A stretch of 64,000 bases of DNA from JAICQQ01 sp965651135 (GCA_965651135.1 CBFGRJ010000001.1:1-64000), one strand, 5' to 3'; shown: positions 16,396-25,332, counted from the stretch's first letter. The notes: generated by a model from the letters alone, not told the origin. A program made the numbers and translations.

Positions 16396-17856
16396 TCAAG
16401 TCAGCAACTGAACCGCGACGACCACTAGCAATAGCAGCACCACGCTGCCTGCGAGAATCTGGCGCCGGACGCGATCGGGCATACGGAGCGACCCAACCGC
16501 CCGTTCGAGCTCGCGGGAGTCACTTTGGCCGCGTGTGCTACGAGAGCCCTGCTGCCGAGATGGCGGGCGAGAAGACCCCGGCGTTGGTCCTGTCATGACA
16601 ATGTGAGTCGGATCATCCGCGCCGATCTCCCTGCCGGGAGGCCGGCTTTCACGAGGCTTCATGACCAAGGTCTTGTCTTCGGAGTCGTCCCGTTGTGCCA
16701 GAAGCCCGGAAGCGTGCTCCAAGAGCCCGTGCTTGAGCAGGAACGCGTACGCTGGATGCGAGGGGCCAATGCCGGCCTTGCCATGGCCTTCGTGTTTGTC
16801 TAGCTCATCGGTGGCATCGTTCGTCTGCGGCTGGTGCCAGGGTGCTGGAGCGGGCTTCGAGCTCTGTCGTAGCGCGCTGGGACGCGGCGGTAGTGAGGCA
16901 AACTCCGTGGAATCGCGCAGCACGCAGGTGGCGTCGTCAGCGCCGCCGGCAGATGGGGTGGCGACGGACATCAACCGTCGCGGGTGACGCACGGCGATGA
17001 CCGAGGCCATCAATTTGCGCACGGCGTCCCCGACGGCTCCCTCGCTTGCGATCATGTCAGGCGGGAGCGCCGACAACGCTGCCGCCATTTCTTCAGCGCT
17101 CTGAAAGCGGTTGGACGCCACGGGGTTGACGGCGCGAGCCACGATCGAGGCCAATTCGCCCGCGAGGGGCAAGGTCATTTCTGCCTCCTCGAGGGGTTGG
17201 TTGGTCAGCAGCTTGAGCAATTCGGTACCCGCTGCGGTGATGTCGTCATCGACGTCCTCGTCGTTAGCGCTCGGTTTGATGCCGAATTGCTGAGCGTGAC
17301 CATCGTTGAGAGCCGGCGCGACGCCCACCTCGGTCAGCATCGTCTCGCCGAACTCTGCAATCCATACGGTGTCAGGGTAGATGCTGCGGCGCAGATTGGA
17401 GCCGGTATTGTCTTTTAGCAGCGCTTTGGCCTGCGCAGCCGCGCGCAGCGCGTCGCGCACGATGCGAACCGCCACCGCGGTTTCTATGCGTTTCTCGCGT
17501 GCGATGGCATGATTCACGAGCTCCATCAACGACACGCCGGTCAGGTATTCGCTGGCGACGTACGTGCACTCGGGAGTTTCTACCCGGCCGACCACCTTCA
17601 ACAGGCTCGGGTGCGCAACACAGCGCGCCGTATCTATGGTGGACTTGATTTCCGAAAGGCTGGATTCCGGGACGCTCCTCAAGAACACCAAGCGACCCGT
17701 ATCGGTGCCGCGCAACATACGACCGACGTTGGCCACACCGGTTGGGCCTTTGAACAGCTCACCGAGGACCTCGCACTGACGTTGCTTGTGTCGTGAACCA
17801 GCGGGGACGCTCAACGGGTTTGCCCTGCTCACCTGGGGAGTATGCCACACGCTCAC
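16396..17856 (-). CDS. membrane-anchored Ser/Thr pseudokinase
   Basis: A 486-residue protein whose first 270 residues follow the protein-kinase fold by pattern, including the FQSAEEMAAAL C-lobe ending seen in real kinases. All catalytic motifs are degenerate: the VAVK lysine is R60 (VFLRS), HRD is RRS (156-158), the loop Asn is T163 and DFG is EVG (176-178). A low-complexity linker (about 290-460) with TKTLVMK-like and DDTHIVMTG-like acidic-Thr patches follows. A single C-terminal hydrophobic segment (about 464-484) suggests a tail anchor. It probably acts as a scaffold or allosteric partner rather than a kinase. The PPP phosphatase gene follows after 33 nt. Confidence 0.78.
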   Translation of the reverse strand: MSVWHTPQVSRANPLSVPAGSRHKQRQCEVLGELFKGPTGVANVGRMLRGTDTGRLVFLRSVPESSLSEIKSTIDTARCVAHPSLLKVVGRVETPECTYVASEYLTGVSLMELVNHAIAREKRIETAVAVRIVRDALRAAAQAKALLKDNTGSNLRRSIYPDTVWIAEFGETMLTEVGVAPALNDGHAQQFGIKPSANDEDVDDDITAAGTELLKLLTNQPLEEAEMTLPLAGELASIVARAVNPVASNRFQSAEEMAAALSALPPDMIASEGAVGDAVRKLMASVIAVRHPRRLMSVATPSAGGADDATCVLRDSTEFASLPPRPSALRQSSKPAPAPWHQPQTNDATDELDKHEGHGKAGIGPSHPAYAFLLKHGLLEHASGLLAQRDDSEDKTLVMKPRESRPPGREIGADDPTHIVMTGPTPGSSRPPSRQQGSRSTRGQSDSRELERAVGSLRMPDRVRRQILAGSVVLLLLVVVAVQLLT

Positions 17857-17946
17857 CCGCGCAAACGAAGAATAAACCTTGCCGCTATCACAGCGGTCCT
17901 ACTTCGCCTGCGTCGCGCGCCGAATGTGGGTAAGCCCCGGCTGGGG

Positions 17947-18029
17947 TAGCCCCTCCCGGACTCGAACCGGGATGTCCTTACGGACGAGGGATTTTAAATC
18001 CCCTGCGTCTGCCATTCCGCCAAGGGGCC
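17947..18029 (-). tRNA. tRNA-Leu, anticodon UAA
   Basis: Read on the minus strand, a 7-bp acceptor stem (G1-T72 wobble, then six Watson-Crick pairs), T8, D arm, a 5-bp anticodon stem with loop TTTAAAA (anticodon TAA), a long class II variable arm and the T arm (CCGG-TTCGAGT-CCGG core) fold cleanly. The discriminator is A73 and CCA is not encoded. The long variable arm and A73 confirm leucine; it reads UUA and, by wobble, UUG. It stands alone, with protein genes on either side. Confidence 0.95.
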
Positions 18030-18223
18030 ATCTAGGGCGCCCGACTGGCGTACCACATTTCAGCCAACGCTCGAAAGCCTTGCGCGGACGAGCTCATGGG
18101 TGCGGCTCGACGTCGCGGCGAGCGCGGTACCGTGCTTGCATTCGGGTCTAGCAGATGCCTTTGCTCGTCGGTTTGGCTCCATTTTCGAGAACCTTGGTTC
18201 ACGGGGATCGCGGGCGGTGTGGT

Positions 18224-18871
18224 GTGCGTGGCACAGGCTTGGCCGCTGCGCTGGGCGTGGTTTTGGGGCTTTTGCTGGTTTCCGGTATGGCTCTGGCCGA
18301 GCCGGAAGCACCCCCTGGACCACCTCCGACATTGCTGCCCGCCGATCCCCATTGGAACGAAAGCCCCGCTGAGGGCGAGGCTCATCCAGAACCTACGGAA
18401 CCGCCGGCTCGTTCCAATGTCGACGCCGGCCTCGGGCTGCAGCTCTTCGGGGCTCAGGGGAAAGTGATGCCGGGCCTGAGTTTTCGTTTCGGTAAGGGGC
18501 TTTATTGGGGACAGTTCGAGTTCACTCCCATCTGGCTCACCGAAGCATCGGACGAGTTCGGCGATCACTTCCTCGGCAATCAATGGGGAGCGTATTTCTC
18601 GCTGGCGCCGGTGAGGGTGTCGCGAGTCGAGCTGCATGCGGGAGTGGGGTTGGACGCCTATCACTTGTGGGGCGTTCACGGCGACATTGGGCTATTTGCC
18701 CTCGCCCTCAGGTTTGCCTCACACGTCAGAGTGAGCGAACGTGTCGGGGCTTTCGCGACACTTCGGGGGTACCCGCTGAGCAGCAAGGGGCTCGAATTGG
18801 GCACGAATCGCCGTGGTGAGCGGCTGCTGCCGGTGATCGGGTCGCTGGGCGTGGAGTGGAGGTTTCAGTGA
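18224..18871 (+). CDS. exported protein, probable outer-membrane beta-barrel
   Basis: From the GTG at 18224 the 215-residue product has a clear Sec signal (hydrophobic core ending in GMALA, cleavage before EPEAP). A Pro-rich spacer of about 40 residues follows, then about 150 residues of alternating hydrophobic/polar strands rich in Gly and aromatics, ending in an aromatic residue (WRFQ). This is the look of a small 8-stranded barrel. An ATG at 18155 would give a longer N-terminus that spoils the signal. The stop overlaps the start of the next lipoprotein gene (GTGA). No family was recognised. Confidence 0.65.
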   Translation: MRGTGLAAALGVVLGLLLVSGMALAEPEAPPGPPPTLLPADPHWNESPAEGEAHPEPTEPPARSNVDAGLGLQLFGAQGKVMPGLSFRFGKGLYWGQFEFTPIWLTEASDEFGDHFLGNQWGAYFSLAPVRVSRVELHAGVGLDAYHLWGVHGDIGLFALALRFASHVRVSERVGAFATLRGYPLSSKGLELGTNRRGERLLPVIGSLGVEWRFQ

Positions 18872-19344
18872 GATTGCGGCGACGTTTGCTAGGGGCATTG
18901 GTCGTGGGTGCTGGGGCTTGGTCGCTGGGCTGTGTTCCTCTCACCTTTTCGAACGATGCCGCCATCGACTTCGCTGTCTACCGGCGTGTGGCCGTAGAGG
19001 TGTTCCCCAGCGACTTGGCCCTCTACTACGGAAGGCAGGCGGCCACGAGCTATTTGGCGGACGCCCTGCGTGACGGATCCGGATTCGAGCAGGTCACGAC
19101 GGACACCAGCGAGGAGGTCGACCTATTCTTGACGGTCCGGGTGCGTGCCGTCGAGGTGATCACTTACGAGGACGACTTGCCACAGGTCGAATACCACGGA
19201 CACGCCAGCTTCACCGCCGTCGACGCGGCCGGCGGTCGCGTCGATTCGGGCAGCGTCAGCGATGCGAGCCAGTTTCTCTCCGAGGTCGTCGAAGACGTGC
19301 TAGACGAAGTCGCCCTCCACTACCTGAAGCCCTACCGTTTGTAG
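18868..19344 (+). CDS. lipoprotein, small, unrecognised (possible partner of the preceding barrel)
   Basis: The GTG at 18868 overlaps the previous stop by four bases, so the two proteins are probably made together. The 158-residue product has an Arg-rich start, a hydrophobic core and the lipobox SLGC (Cys about residue 22). The mature part has mixed alpha/beta character with an acidic C-terminal half and resembles the size and pattern of LptE/DUF4136-like periplasmic lipoproteins, but no signature was identified. A paired outer-membrane barrel and lipoprotein suggest a joint envelope role. Confidence 0.7.
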   Translation: MRLRRRLLGALVVGAGAWSLGCVPLTFSNDAAIDFAVYRRVAVEVFPSDLALYYGRQAATSYLADALRDGSGFEQVTTDTSEEVDLFLTVRVRAVEVITYEDDLPQVEYHGHASFTAVDAAGGRVDSGSVSDASQFLSEVVEDVLDEVALHYLKPYRL

Positions 19345-19377
19345 CGTGGGCTTGCAATTTGCGGTAACGGAGCGGCC

Positions 19378-20199
19378 ATGATTGGTCGCGTCTTGGTGAT
19401 AGGTGGTTCGGATTCTGGGGGAGGTGCGGGCATTCAGGCGGATCTCAAGACGATTACCGCCCTCGGTGGCTACGCAGCCAGTGCCATTACCGCCCTCACC
19501 GCTCAGAACACGCTGGGAGTGAGCGATGTCATGGGTGTGCCGGCGGGCTTCGTCGCGGCTCAGATCGACGCCGTGCTCTCCGATATTGGCGCCGATTCGA
19601 TCAAGACAGGCATGTTGTACAATGCCAGCATCACGGCCACCGTGGCGGAGCGCTGTGGTCGTGTCTCGCCGAGCACGCAAATCGTGGTGGATCCGGTCAT
19701 GGTCTCGTCGACGGGGCACGAGCTCTTGAATGCCGAGGGGCGCGAGGTGCTCGTCGAGCAGCTGTTGCCCAAGGCGGCGCTGGTGACCCCCAACATTCCC
19801 GAAGCCGCTTTGTTGACCGGCGTCGTCATCGAGACGCCCAACGACTATCGCCGCGCCGCAGATTGGCTTCTGGCGCGCGGTGCTGGGGCTGTTCTCATCA
19901 AAGGGGGGCATGCTGCGGGTGATATAATCGTAGATATGCTGCGCACGATGGACGGCGACGAGATCGTTTTCGAGAGCGCACGCGTAGAGACTCGCTCGAC
20001 GCACGGAACCGGGTGCACTTTGGCGTCCGCTGCGGCTTTGGGCATCGCCGAAGGCCTGACGCTGAAAGACGCGGTCCGGCGGGCGCGAGACTTCGTTGCT
20101 GGCGCCCTGGCCGCCGCGCCCGGCCTGGGGCGGGGGATTGGGCCGATGAACCACGCGTACGCGTTTGCCCCCAAGCCGGAGAACGAGTCCGGGGTATAA
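19378..20199 (+). CDS. thiD: hydroxymethylpyrimidine/phosphomethylpyrimidine kinase
   Basis: Phosphorylates HMP to HMP-P and HMP-PP for thiamine synthesis and salvage. The 273-residue product shows the ThiD start region GGSDSGGGAGIQADLKT, the substrate segment (ALTAQNT), VVDPVMVSSTG and the ATP/anion-hole motif THGTGCTLA near the C-terminus. Length and motif order are normal. It is 33 nt after the lipoprotein gene and seven before the next gene, so it may be in the same transcript. No other thi gene is in the window. No TPP-riboswitch-sized leader exists in front of it. Confidence 0.95.
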   Translation: MIGRVLVIGGSDSGGGAGIQADLKTITALGGYAASAITALTAQNTLGVSDVMGVPAGFVAAQIDAVLSDIGADSIKTGMLYNASITATVAERCGRVSPSTQIVVDPVMVSSTGHELLNAEGREVLVEQLLPKAALVTPNIPEAALLTGVVIETPNDYRRAADWLLARGAGAVLIKGGHAAGDIIVDMLRTMDGDEIVFESARVETRSTHGTGCTLASAAALGIAEGLTLKDAVRRARDFVAGALAAAPGLGRGIGPMNHAYAFAPKPENESGV

Positions 20200-20206
20200 G
20201 GTTGCG

Positions 20207-20563
20207 ATGCGCATTGGCGTCGCGAGTGCTTGCGCTTGGCTGCTGCTGATCTTCGCCTGCGCGGGTAAGCCGGCCGAACCCGCGAGCCGTTCCGGACCGC
20301 TGTACTACAGGGCTCCGCCCAAGCCAGGCTCCAGCATTACGGCATCGCAGCAATGCGAGTGCTATGCTTGCGACCCTGCCCGCTGCTGTGGCGGAGGTGA
20401 CGAATCCACGGGTGATTCCGGATGCTCCGAAGGTTACGATTTCACTCGCTGCAACATGGCGGTAGAGAGTTGCACCACCCGATGCTTCCAGAAGGTCTGG
20501 CGTGTGCCCAAGGATCAGTCGTGTGACTCGCGCCGGCCGGAGGAGTGCTGCGAGGGGGGCTGA
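20207..20563 (+). CDS. cysteine-rich lipoprotein, unrecognised
   Basis: The ATG at 20207, seven bases after thiD, gives 118 residues with a signal ending in lipobox IFAC. The mature part has about twelve cysteines, including a CECYAC and ARCC cluster, spaced CxxxC pairs, and a terminal ECC. These would form disulphides outside the cytoplasm or bind metal. Such short Cys-rich lipoproteins are common in predatory and social deltaproteobacteria, but no named domain was recognised. The next gene starts inside its 3' end. Confidence 0.75.
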   Translation: MRIGVASACAWLLLIFACAGKPAEPASRSGPLYYRAPPKPGSSITASQQCECYACDPARCCGGGDESTGDSGCSEGYDFTRCNMAVESCTTRCFQKVWRVPKDQSCDSRRPEECCEGG

Positions 20564-21722
20564 GCGTTTCGTTGGGATCGGTCTGGCGTCGCTGCTGGCA
20601 CTCTTGGACGGTGCGGCGTGTACCACCGACCACGACCAGTTGGCGAAGCAGCCCGGCAAAGCGACGAGCAGCTCCACGTCGAGCACGACGGGTTCCGGCA
20701 CGGGTGGTGCGAGCTCGACTGGCAGCGGCCACGCGGTGAGCACGACCGGGAGCACTGGTCCAAACCAGTACCCCGCCGATGGCGACGACGTGTTGACGCT
20801 GGTGCACGGCCAGGTGGATGCCGAGCGCATCGCGTTTTGCTTTGCGGAGTTGCGCGACGGCGTACTCCGGTTGATCTCGGAAGAACCGGTGCCGGAGCAG
20901 GGGCTCGCCTATGGGGCCCAGCTCACGTTGACAGCACCGGGCGGCCTCGATTTCGAAGACGATGGCCTCGTCCCCATCGTCCTCGCCGGGGACCTTGCCC
21001 GTGTCGCGGGCATGGAGTGCGAGGAGGCGCTGAGTTTAGCCTACAGGGTGGACCGTTCGGGGGAAGCTCAACAGGAGCCAATGGGTGCTGCCGGCGCAGC
21101 GGGCGCGGCAGGAGCGACCGGCAGCGCTGCCCGCCCAGCGCTCCGGGCCATGGAGCTACCCGCGCTACCCGCGGGGACGCTCGTGCTCGGTAAGCACTAC
21201 GTCATGGTCGTCCACGGCTGCATGGGCGGGCCCGGCGTGGAGGACGAAAGCGGCGTTCATTGCGGCGACGCCTTTACGCCTTCGCGTCCCACGTTGCGTC
21301 CTCTTCTGGTTCCGGTGTCGCGCCAAACGACTATAGGGAAGCTGGCGCTCCAGTTCATGCATGCCTCGCTAGCGAGTCCCCGAGTCGATGTTCGCTCGCG
21401 TCCTGCCAATCGTTTGGAGCAAGCAACGCTGCTTGTGTCCGGCTTGGCTTATGGATTCGTGCCGTCCAACCCCAAGAAAGATCTATCGGCAGAAGATCTG
21501 GGCATCGACGAAGGGGCCAGCCTCGAGGTGTTGCTCCTGGGGCAACGGAAGTTCGAGAGCACCTGGCACGAAGCAGCGGAGCTCACCGGAACCGAGAGCA
21601 TAGAAGATGGCGAATCGTACCTGATCGTGCTGCTCGGTCCTTCGCTCGGCACGCAAAGCGACGCAGGCTTCAACCCCACCCGCCTGAGCGTGATCGCCAC
21701 CGGCATCGGGCGCGACGACTGA
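20523..21722 (+). CDS. lipoprotein with Ser/Thr/Gly-rich linker, unrecognised
   Basis: The frame is open from ATG 20502; the GTG at 20523 is preferred because it gives an Arg-rich n-region and a signal ending in GAAC. Either start lies inside the upstream Cys-rich gene, suggesting coupling. After the lipidated cysteine comes a low-complexity linker of about 35 Ser/Thr/Gly residues, typical of myxobacterial surface lipoproteins. A globular part of about 320 residues with Ala/Gly-rich stretches around residue 185 follows. No enzyme motif was recognised. Confidence 0.72.
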   Translation: MTRAGRRSAARGAERFVGIGLASLLALLDGAACTTDHDQLAKQPGKATSSSTSSTTGSGTGGASSTGSGHAVSTTGSTGPNQYPADGDDVLTLVHGQVDAERIAFCFAELRDGVLRLISEEPVPEQGLAYGAQLTLTAPGGLDFEDDGLVPIVLAGDLARVAGMECEEALSLAYRVDRSGEAQQEPMGAAGAAGAAGATGSAARPALRAMELPALPAGTLVLGKHYVMVVHGCMGGPGVEDESGVHCGDAFTPSRPTLRPLLVPVSRQTTIGKLALQFMHASLASPRVDVRSRPANRLEQATLLVSGLAYGFVPSNPKKDLSAEDLGIDEGASLEVLLLGQRKFESTWHEAAELTGTESIEDGESYLIVLLGPSLGTQSDAGFNPTRLSVIATGIGRDD

Positions 21723-21754
21723 CTCGCCCCAACGGTGCCAGAAGCGGATTCGGG

Positions 21755-22609
21755 TCAATGGTGGAGCTGAATTTCTGCGAGCTTCATGCGCGCTTCGTTG
21801 ATGTGCGCGCTGGTTGGAAAGCGTCGTATGAACGACCGCAGGGTATTTTTGGCGTCGTTCCAAGCTTCGATGTCTTCTTGAGCCAGCGCCAAAAGTAGTG
21901 TTGCATCGTCCATCACCTCTTTGTCGGCCGACGCTTCGCTCAGCTGCATCAGGATCGGAATGGCTTCACGCTGCTTGGCCAGCGACCGGAGCGCGCGTGC
22001 CAGCTGGTAATTGGCCTGTGGGCTATGGGCGGCATCCGCCTTGAACGCCAACGAGTCCCTCAGCGCTTGCTCCGCTTCGTGCCAGCGTGCGGTTCGAATG
22101 TGATCCAACCCCTCCTGGTACGCGATCAGAGACAATTCGTTCTGAGCTCGGTCGACCGCTGCTTCGAACACGGCCCGTTCCGTCTTGGTGAGCTTGAGCT
22201 TCGAAACTTCGGGGAACTGCTTGATGATCTCGCGACGCTGATTCTTGACGATGAGATCGTAGTATTCGCCGGCTTTGCGACTGGCGCGGGTGTGGGCCTC
22301 GTCGCGAGACTGCGCGGCCTCCAGCTCCTTTTCGAGCTCCACCAGCTTGTCGCGGGTATCTTTACCTTGGGCGCGTACCGATTCGACCTGCGCGTCGATC
22401 GCCACTTTGGTCAGGATCATGAGAACGGCCACGACGACGACGTACGCCGTGGCACTATTGAAAAAGATACGCCGTTCGTAGTTCTGCTGGCGCTTGGCAA
22501 TGCTTTTCAGGTCGGCGGAGAGCGCGTTGACCAGGTTGTTCGTCTTGATGGTCAAAGACCGACTCTCTACGATCTCGCGTTTGATTTCTTCCAGCTCGTA
22601 CTCGTCCAC
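21755..22609 (-). CDS. membrane protein with coiled coil and TPR-like repeats
   Basis: From GTG 22609 the 284-residue product has a charged cytoplasmic N-terminus (1-50), one transmembrane helix (about 53-70), a coiled-coil segment rich in E/K/R (about 75-125) and a C-terminal helical-repeat domain (about 150-280) with TPR-like patterns such as ARWHEAEQALRDSLAFKAD. The longer frame to 22747 lacks coding character at its N-terminus. The topology is that of CpoB/YbgF-like or tail-assembly scaffold proteins facing the periplasm, but the assignment is by architecture only. It is convergent with the preceding lipoprotein and divergent from efp. Confidence 0.78.
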   Translation of the reverse strand: MDEYELEEIKREIVESRSLTIKTNNLVNALSADLKSIAKRQQNYERRIFFNSATAYVVVVAVLMILTKVAIDAQVESVRAQGKDTRDKLVELEKELEAAQSRDEAHTRASRKAGEYYDLIVKNQRREIIKQFPEVSKLKLTKTERAVFEAAVDRAQNELSLIAYQEGLDHIRTARWHEAEQALRDSLAFKADAAHSPQANYQLARALRSLAKQREAIPILMQLSEASADKEVMDDATLLLALAQEDIEAWNDAKNTLRSFIRRFPTSAHINEARMKLAEIQLHH

Positions 22610-22916
22610 TCTGCCCTGACTCTCTTGAGGTCGTGCCTTTGCGGTGCACCGGGACCTATCGCCTGCGCCAGCGAGGAGCAAGCCTCTGGCGGCAGGCGCC
22701 GCTGCTCGAGAACCGCGGCACCCACCCTCTACCCGGGGCGCCGCCACCCGTGGCGGATTCGGGATTGCGAGCTCCGAGTCGGCAACCAGGCGCTTTCAGG
22801 CACTTTTTGAGCCTCGATTCGCGAGTGACACGAGCCGTGCGCCTGGACGTGACATGGGCGCCATATTTCGCTATCGAGGCGCTTGGCGCACACGCGCGTT
22901 CTTCTGCAGGAGCCTC
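22610..22916. other. 307-nt divergent intergenic region
   Basis: This stretch separates the minus-strand coiled-coil protein gene from efp. It is open in the efp frame, but its translation is low quality and efp homologues start at 22917. No convincing -35/-10 pair or long palindrome was seen; it must contain the efp promoter. Confidence 0.5.
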
Positions 22917-23480
22917 ATGGAAACCAGTGACATCAAAAAGGGCGTGAAGATCATGATGGACGGTCAGCCGTACGTCGTGGTCGAGTTTCAGTTCGTCAAG
23001 CCGGGGAAGGGCCAGGCGTTCACGCGCACCAAGATGAAGAACCTTCTGACCGGTGGTAGTCTGGAACGCAACATCCGCTCCGGCGAAAAACTGGAACCTG
23101 CCGACGTCGTGGACACCACGATGCAGTACATTTACCCGGAAGGGGACGGCTACGTCTTCATGAACCCGGATACTGGCGAGCAGATCACGGTGGGACAAGA
23201 AGCCGTGGGAGACGATGCCGGCTTTTTGATGGACGGCGCGTCGGTCGTGATCACGCTTTACAAGGGCCGTCCGGTGAGCATTACCCTGCCGCCGCACATC
23301 ATCGTCCGCGTCGAAGAGACGGAGCCAGGGCTGAAAGGCGATACGGCCACCAATGTCACCAAGCCTGCCAAGATCGCGACGGGCGCCACAGTAGGGGTGC
23401 CCCTATTCATCAACGAGGGTGAGTGGATCAAAGTCGATACACGCACGCGCAGCTACCTCGAGCGCGCCAAAGAACCGTGA
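22917..23480 (+). CDS. efp: elongation factor P
   Basis: Relieves ribosome stalling at polyproline. The 187-residue product starts at ATG 22917, four bases after AGGAG (22908-22912). The N-terminal KOW-like domain has the conserved tip PGKGQAF with K31, the residue modified in lysine-type EF-P systems (EpmA/EpmB or other). The two OB domains end in TRTRSYLERA, the classical C-terminus. Length matches the family exactly. It stands alone, convergent with the next gene ten bases away. Confidence 0.97.
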   Translation: METSDIKKGVKIMMDGQPYVVVEFQFVKPGKGQAFTRTKMKNLLTGGSLERNIRSGEKLEPADVVDTTMQYIYPEGDGYVFMNPDTGEQITVGQEAVGDDAGFLMDGASVVITLYKGRPVSITLPPHIIVRVEETEPGLKGDTATNVTKPAKIATGATVGVPLFINEGEWIKVDTRTRSYLERAKEP

Positions 23481-23490
23481 GGCGACGCTC

Positions 23491-25332
23491 TTAGTCCGAA
23501 ACGGCGACCAAGGCCGCGCGCGTTCCGAAAACACACGCGACGTGGCGTCCGTCGTCGTCGATGGTGCATTGCGATAGCGCTTCGGCGGGGGTCTCGCTGG
23601 GCGCACGCCACAGTTCGGTGCGAGCGCTTCGAACGACGAGACCGAAACGGGTGGGCAGCACCAGCCACCGACCGTTCGGCGAGAGGGGGGAACCCTGCAG
23701 GCGCTCACTGGGCTGTTTGGGACCCACCCACGAGCCACCGGCCCATGCCACGAGCTGCTCTCCGCTCCAGCCAATCGGAACGGATGCGGGTTGGGTCAGC
23801 GCCGGTCCTCCTCGGCAATTGCCGGGCCGCGGCGCAAGAACATCCGTGACTTGCTGCGTGGTCTGACCCTGTTCGTCGACGAAGCTCAGCGTGAGCTCGG
23901 AGCGGTCGCACGACTGCACGGTTCCTGTCCAGCGCCGCCGTCCCGGCGACACCATCGCGAGCGCCCAAGCGGCAGGGGCAGGAGGGGGCAGGAACATAGG
24001 GGTGGGGCGAGGCTCGTCTTCGACCTGATGGCGCTCGGCGGCCGGCTGCGCTTCTAGCTTCGCTCCGTCTTTCGAGAACTCCAGGACGCCGCTCGCCGTC
24101 TGCACCAGCAGTGTGCCACGGCTGGTGAAATCGAGCGGGCTCAGGCGTGGATACGTGCTGCGCCCCGGCAGCGTCACGTTCAACACCTTGACGAGACGGG
24201 TGTTCCTACGGCGCAACTGGTCGCCCATGAGCGCCCACCGTCCTTCGAGCTCGCTGTCCGGTACGGGGTGCGCAAACCACGCGTCGCGAGTCAGCACGCC
24301 GATGGCCTCGAGGATTTCGTCGTTCTTGACCAACGCGGTGATCTCGGCTTGCGCTGCGCGGGAGAAGGTGGTGGTCAACCGACCACAGGGAAGACCAGCG
24401 CCGCTTTCGTCGAACAGGCGCGGGGTTCCCCCCTCGTCGCAGACGGCGCCGTACAGTCGCTTGAGGTTCCCGATCGCAGCTCGTACGGATTGACTGGTAT
24501 TTTTTCCGCGGGCGCGTACGAGCTCGGTGGAGGCGAGCCGGGCCAACGACACGCCCGGTTCGCTGTCATCTCTCGAAGCACCTGCCTCTCGGTCGTACCA
24601 GAGAAAGCGAGCGGTCGCGGTTCGCGAGGACGAGCTCTGGGTTTGCAACGTCACGTTCAGCGTCACATCGTCGCGACCGTCTGCATCTCGGTCAATCGAG
24701 CTGACCAAGAGCTTCAGCTGTTCACCGGGGGCGGCTTCTGCCGCACGCAACGCCAAGATCAGCGGGTGCTGTCGGAGCGGGGCAAGCACCGCAATGCTGC
24801 GAACCGGTGCGCGTGGAATCAATCGAGCCTCGCAGCTGCCGAGGGTATCGAGCGTGACGGTATGCGGTCCGGTGTGCAGCAGCGACGTCTGCAGACTGCA
24901 GGTGGGTCCCGTCGGCACGAATCCAGGCAATGCAAAGAGTTTTTTGGGTGTGCCTTGGCCGGGGTACAGCCAGAGCTCGGGCCGCTTCAGCGGATCGTCC
25001 TTGGGGACGATCCACGCCAGCGTTTCTTTCGAGTGATCCCCATCGAAATCGACCTGCAGCGCGCGCTCGATCTCGTAGCCCGGGCCCGCTTCGATGCGCA
25101 CACCGCCGACATCCCAGGATTGGGCCTTGGCCCGAACCACGGCCTGCGTCGCCGCGAATGTGGCCGTGGGAGGGTCTTCCGCCTTGGGCGGTGGCTCCAC
25201 AGGCTTGGGTGTTTCGCTCGGCAGCGCGGAGGCCACCTGGAACGGCGTGTAAGGGTGATCTTCTTTGCATGCCGTAGTGCACGCAAGGACCGCTGTCAGG
25301 GTGAGCCAAACCGGGGGTCTCGTCCCAATCAC
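23491..25332 (-). CDS. large lipoprotein with Asp-rich calcium-loop-like motifs, unrecognised
   Basis: The 613-residue protein (GTG start) carries a signal followed by LACTTAC, so lipidation at C18 or C22 is likely. A Pro-rich spacer leads to a mostly beta-structured body. Two Asp-rich loops, DFDGDHSKE near residue 95 and DRDADGRDD near 215, resemble FG-GAP or VCBS calcium-binding loops. The C-terminal half has repeated strand patterns that could be a beta-propeller. The gene starts directly after the enoyl-CoA hydratase stop with no gap (TAG|GTG), so it is translated from the same message although its role seems unrelated. Confidence 0.75.
   Translation of the reverse strand: MIGTRPPVWLTLTAVLACTTACKEDHPYTPFQVASALPSETPKPVEPPPKAEDPPTATFAATQAVVRAKAQSWDVGGVRIEAGPGYEIERALQVDFDGDHSKETLAWIVPKDDPLKRPELWLYPGQGTPKKLFALPGFVPTGPTCSLQTSLLHTGPHTVTLDTLGSCEARLIPRAPVRSIAVLAPLRQHPLILALRAAEAAPGEQLKLLVSSIDRDADGRDDVTLNVTLQTQSSSSRTATARFLWYDREAGASRDDSEPGVSLARLASTELVRARGKNTSQSVRAAIGNLKRLYGAVCDEGGTPRLFDESGAGLPCGRLTTTFSRAAQAEITALVKNDEILEAIGVLTRDAWFAHPVPDSELEGRWALMGDQLRRRNTRLVKVLNVTLPGRSTYPRLSPLDFTSRGTLLVQTASGVLEFSKDGAKLEAQPAAERHQVEDEPRPTPMFLPPPAPAAWALAMVSPGRRRWTGTVQSCDRSELTLSFVDEQGQTTQQVTDVLAPRPGNCRGGPALTQPASVPIGWSGEQLVAWAGGSWVGPKQPSERLQGSPLSPNGRWLVLPTRFGLVVRSARTELWRAPSETPAEALSQCTIDDDGRHVACVFGTRAALVAVSD

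Noticed and set aside
22644..22916. In-frame extension of EF-P
   Set aside because: EF-P length and the AGGAG site fix the start at 22917; the upstream residues look noncoding.
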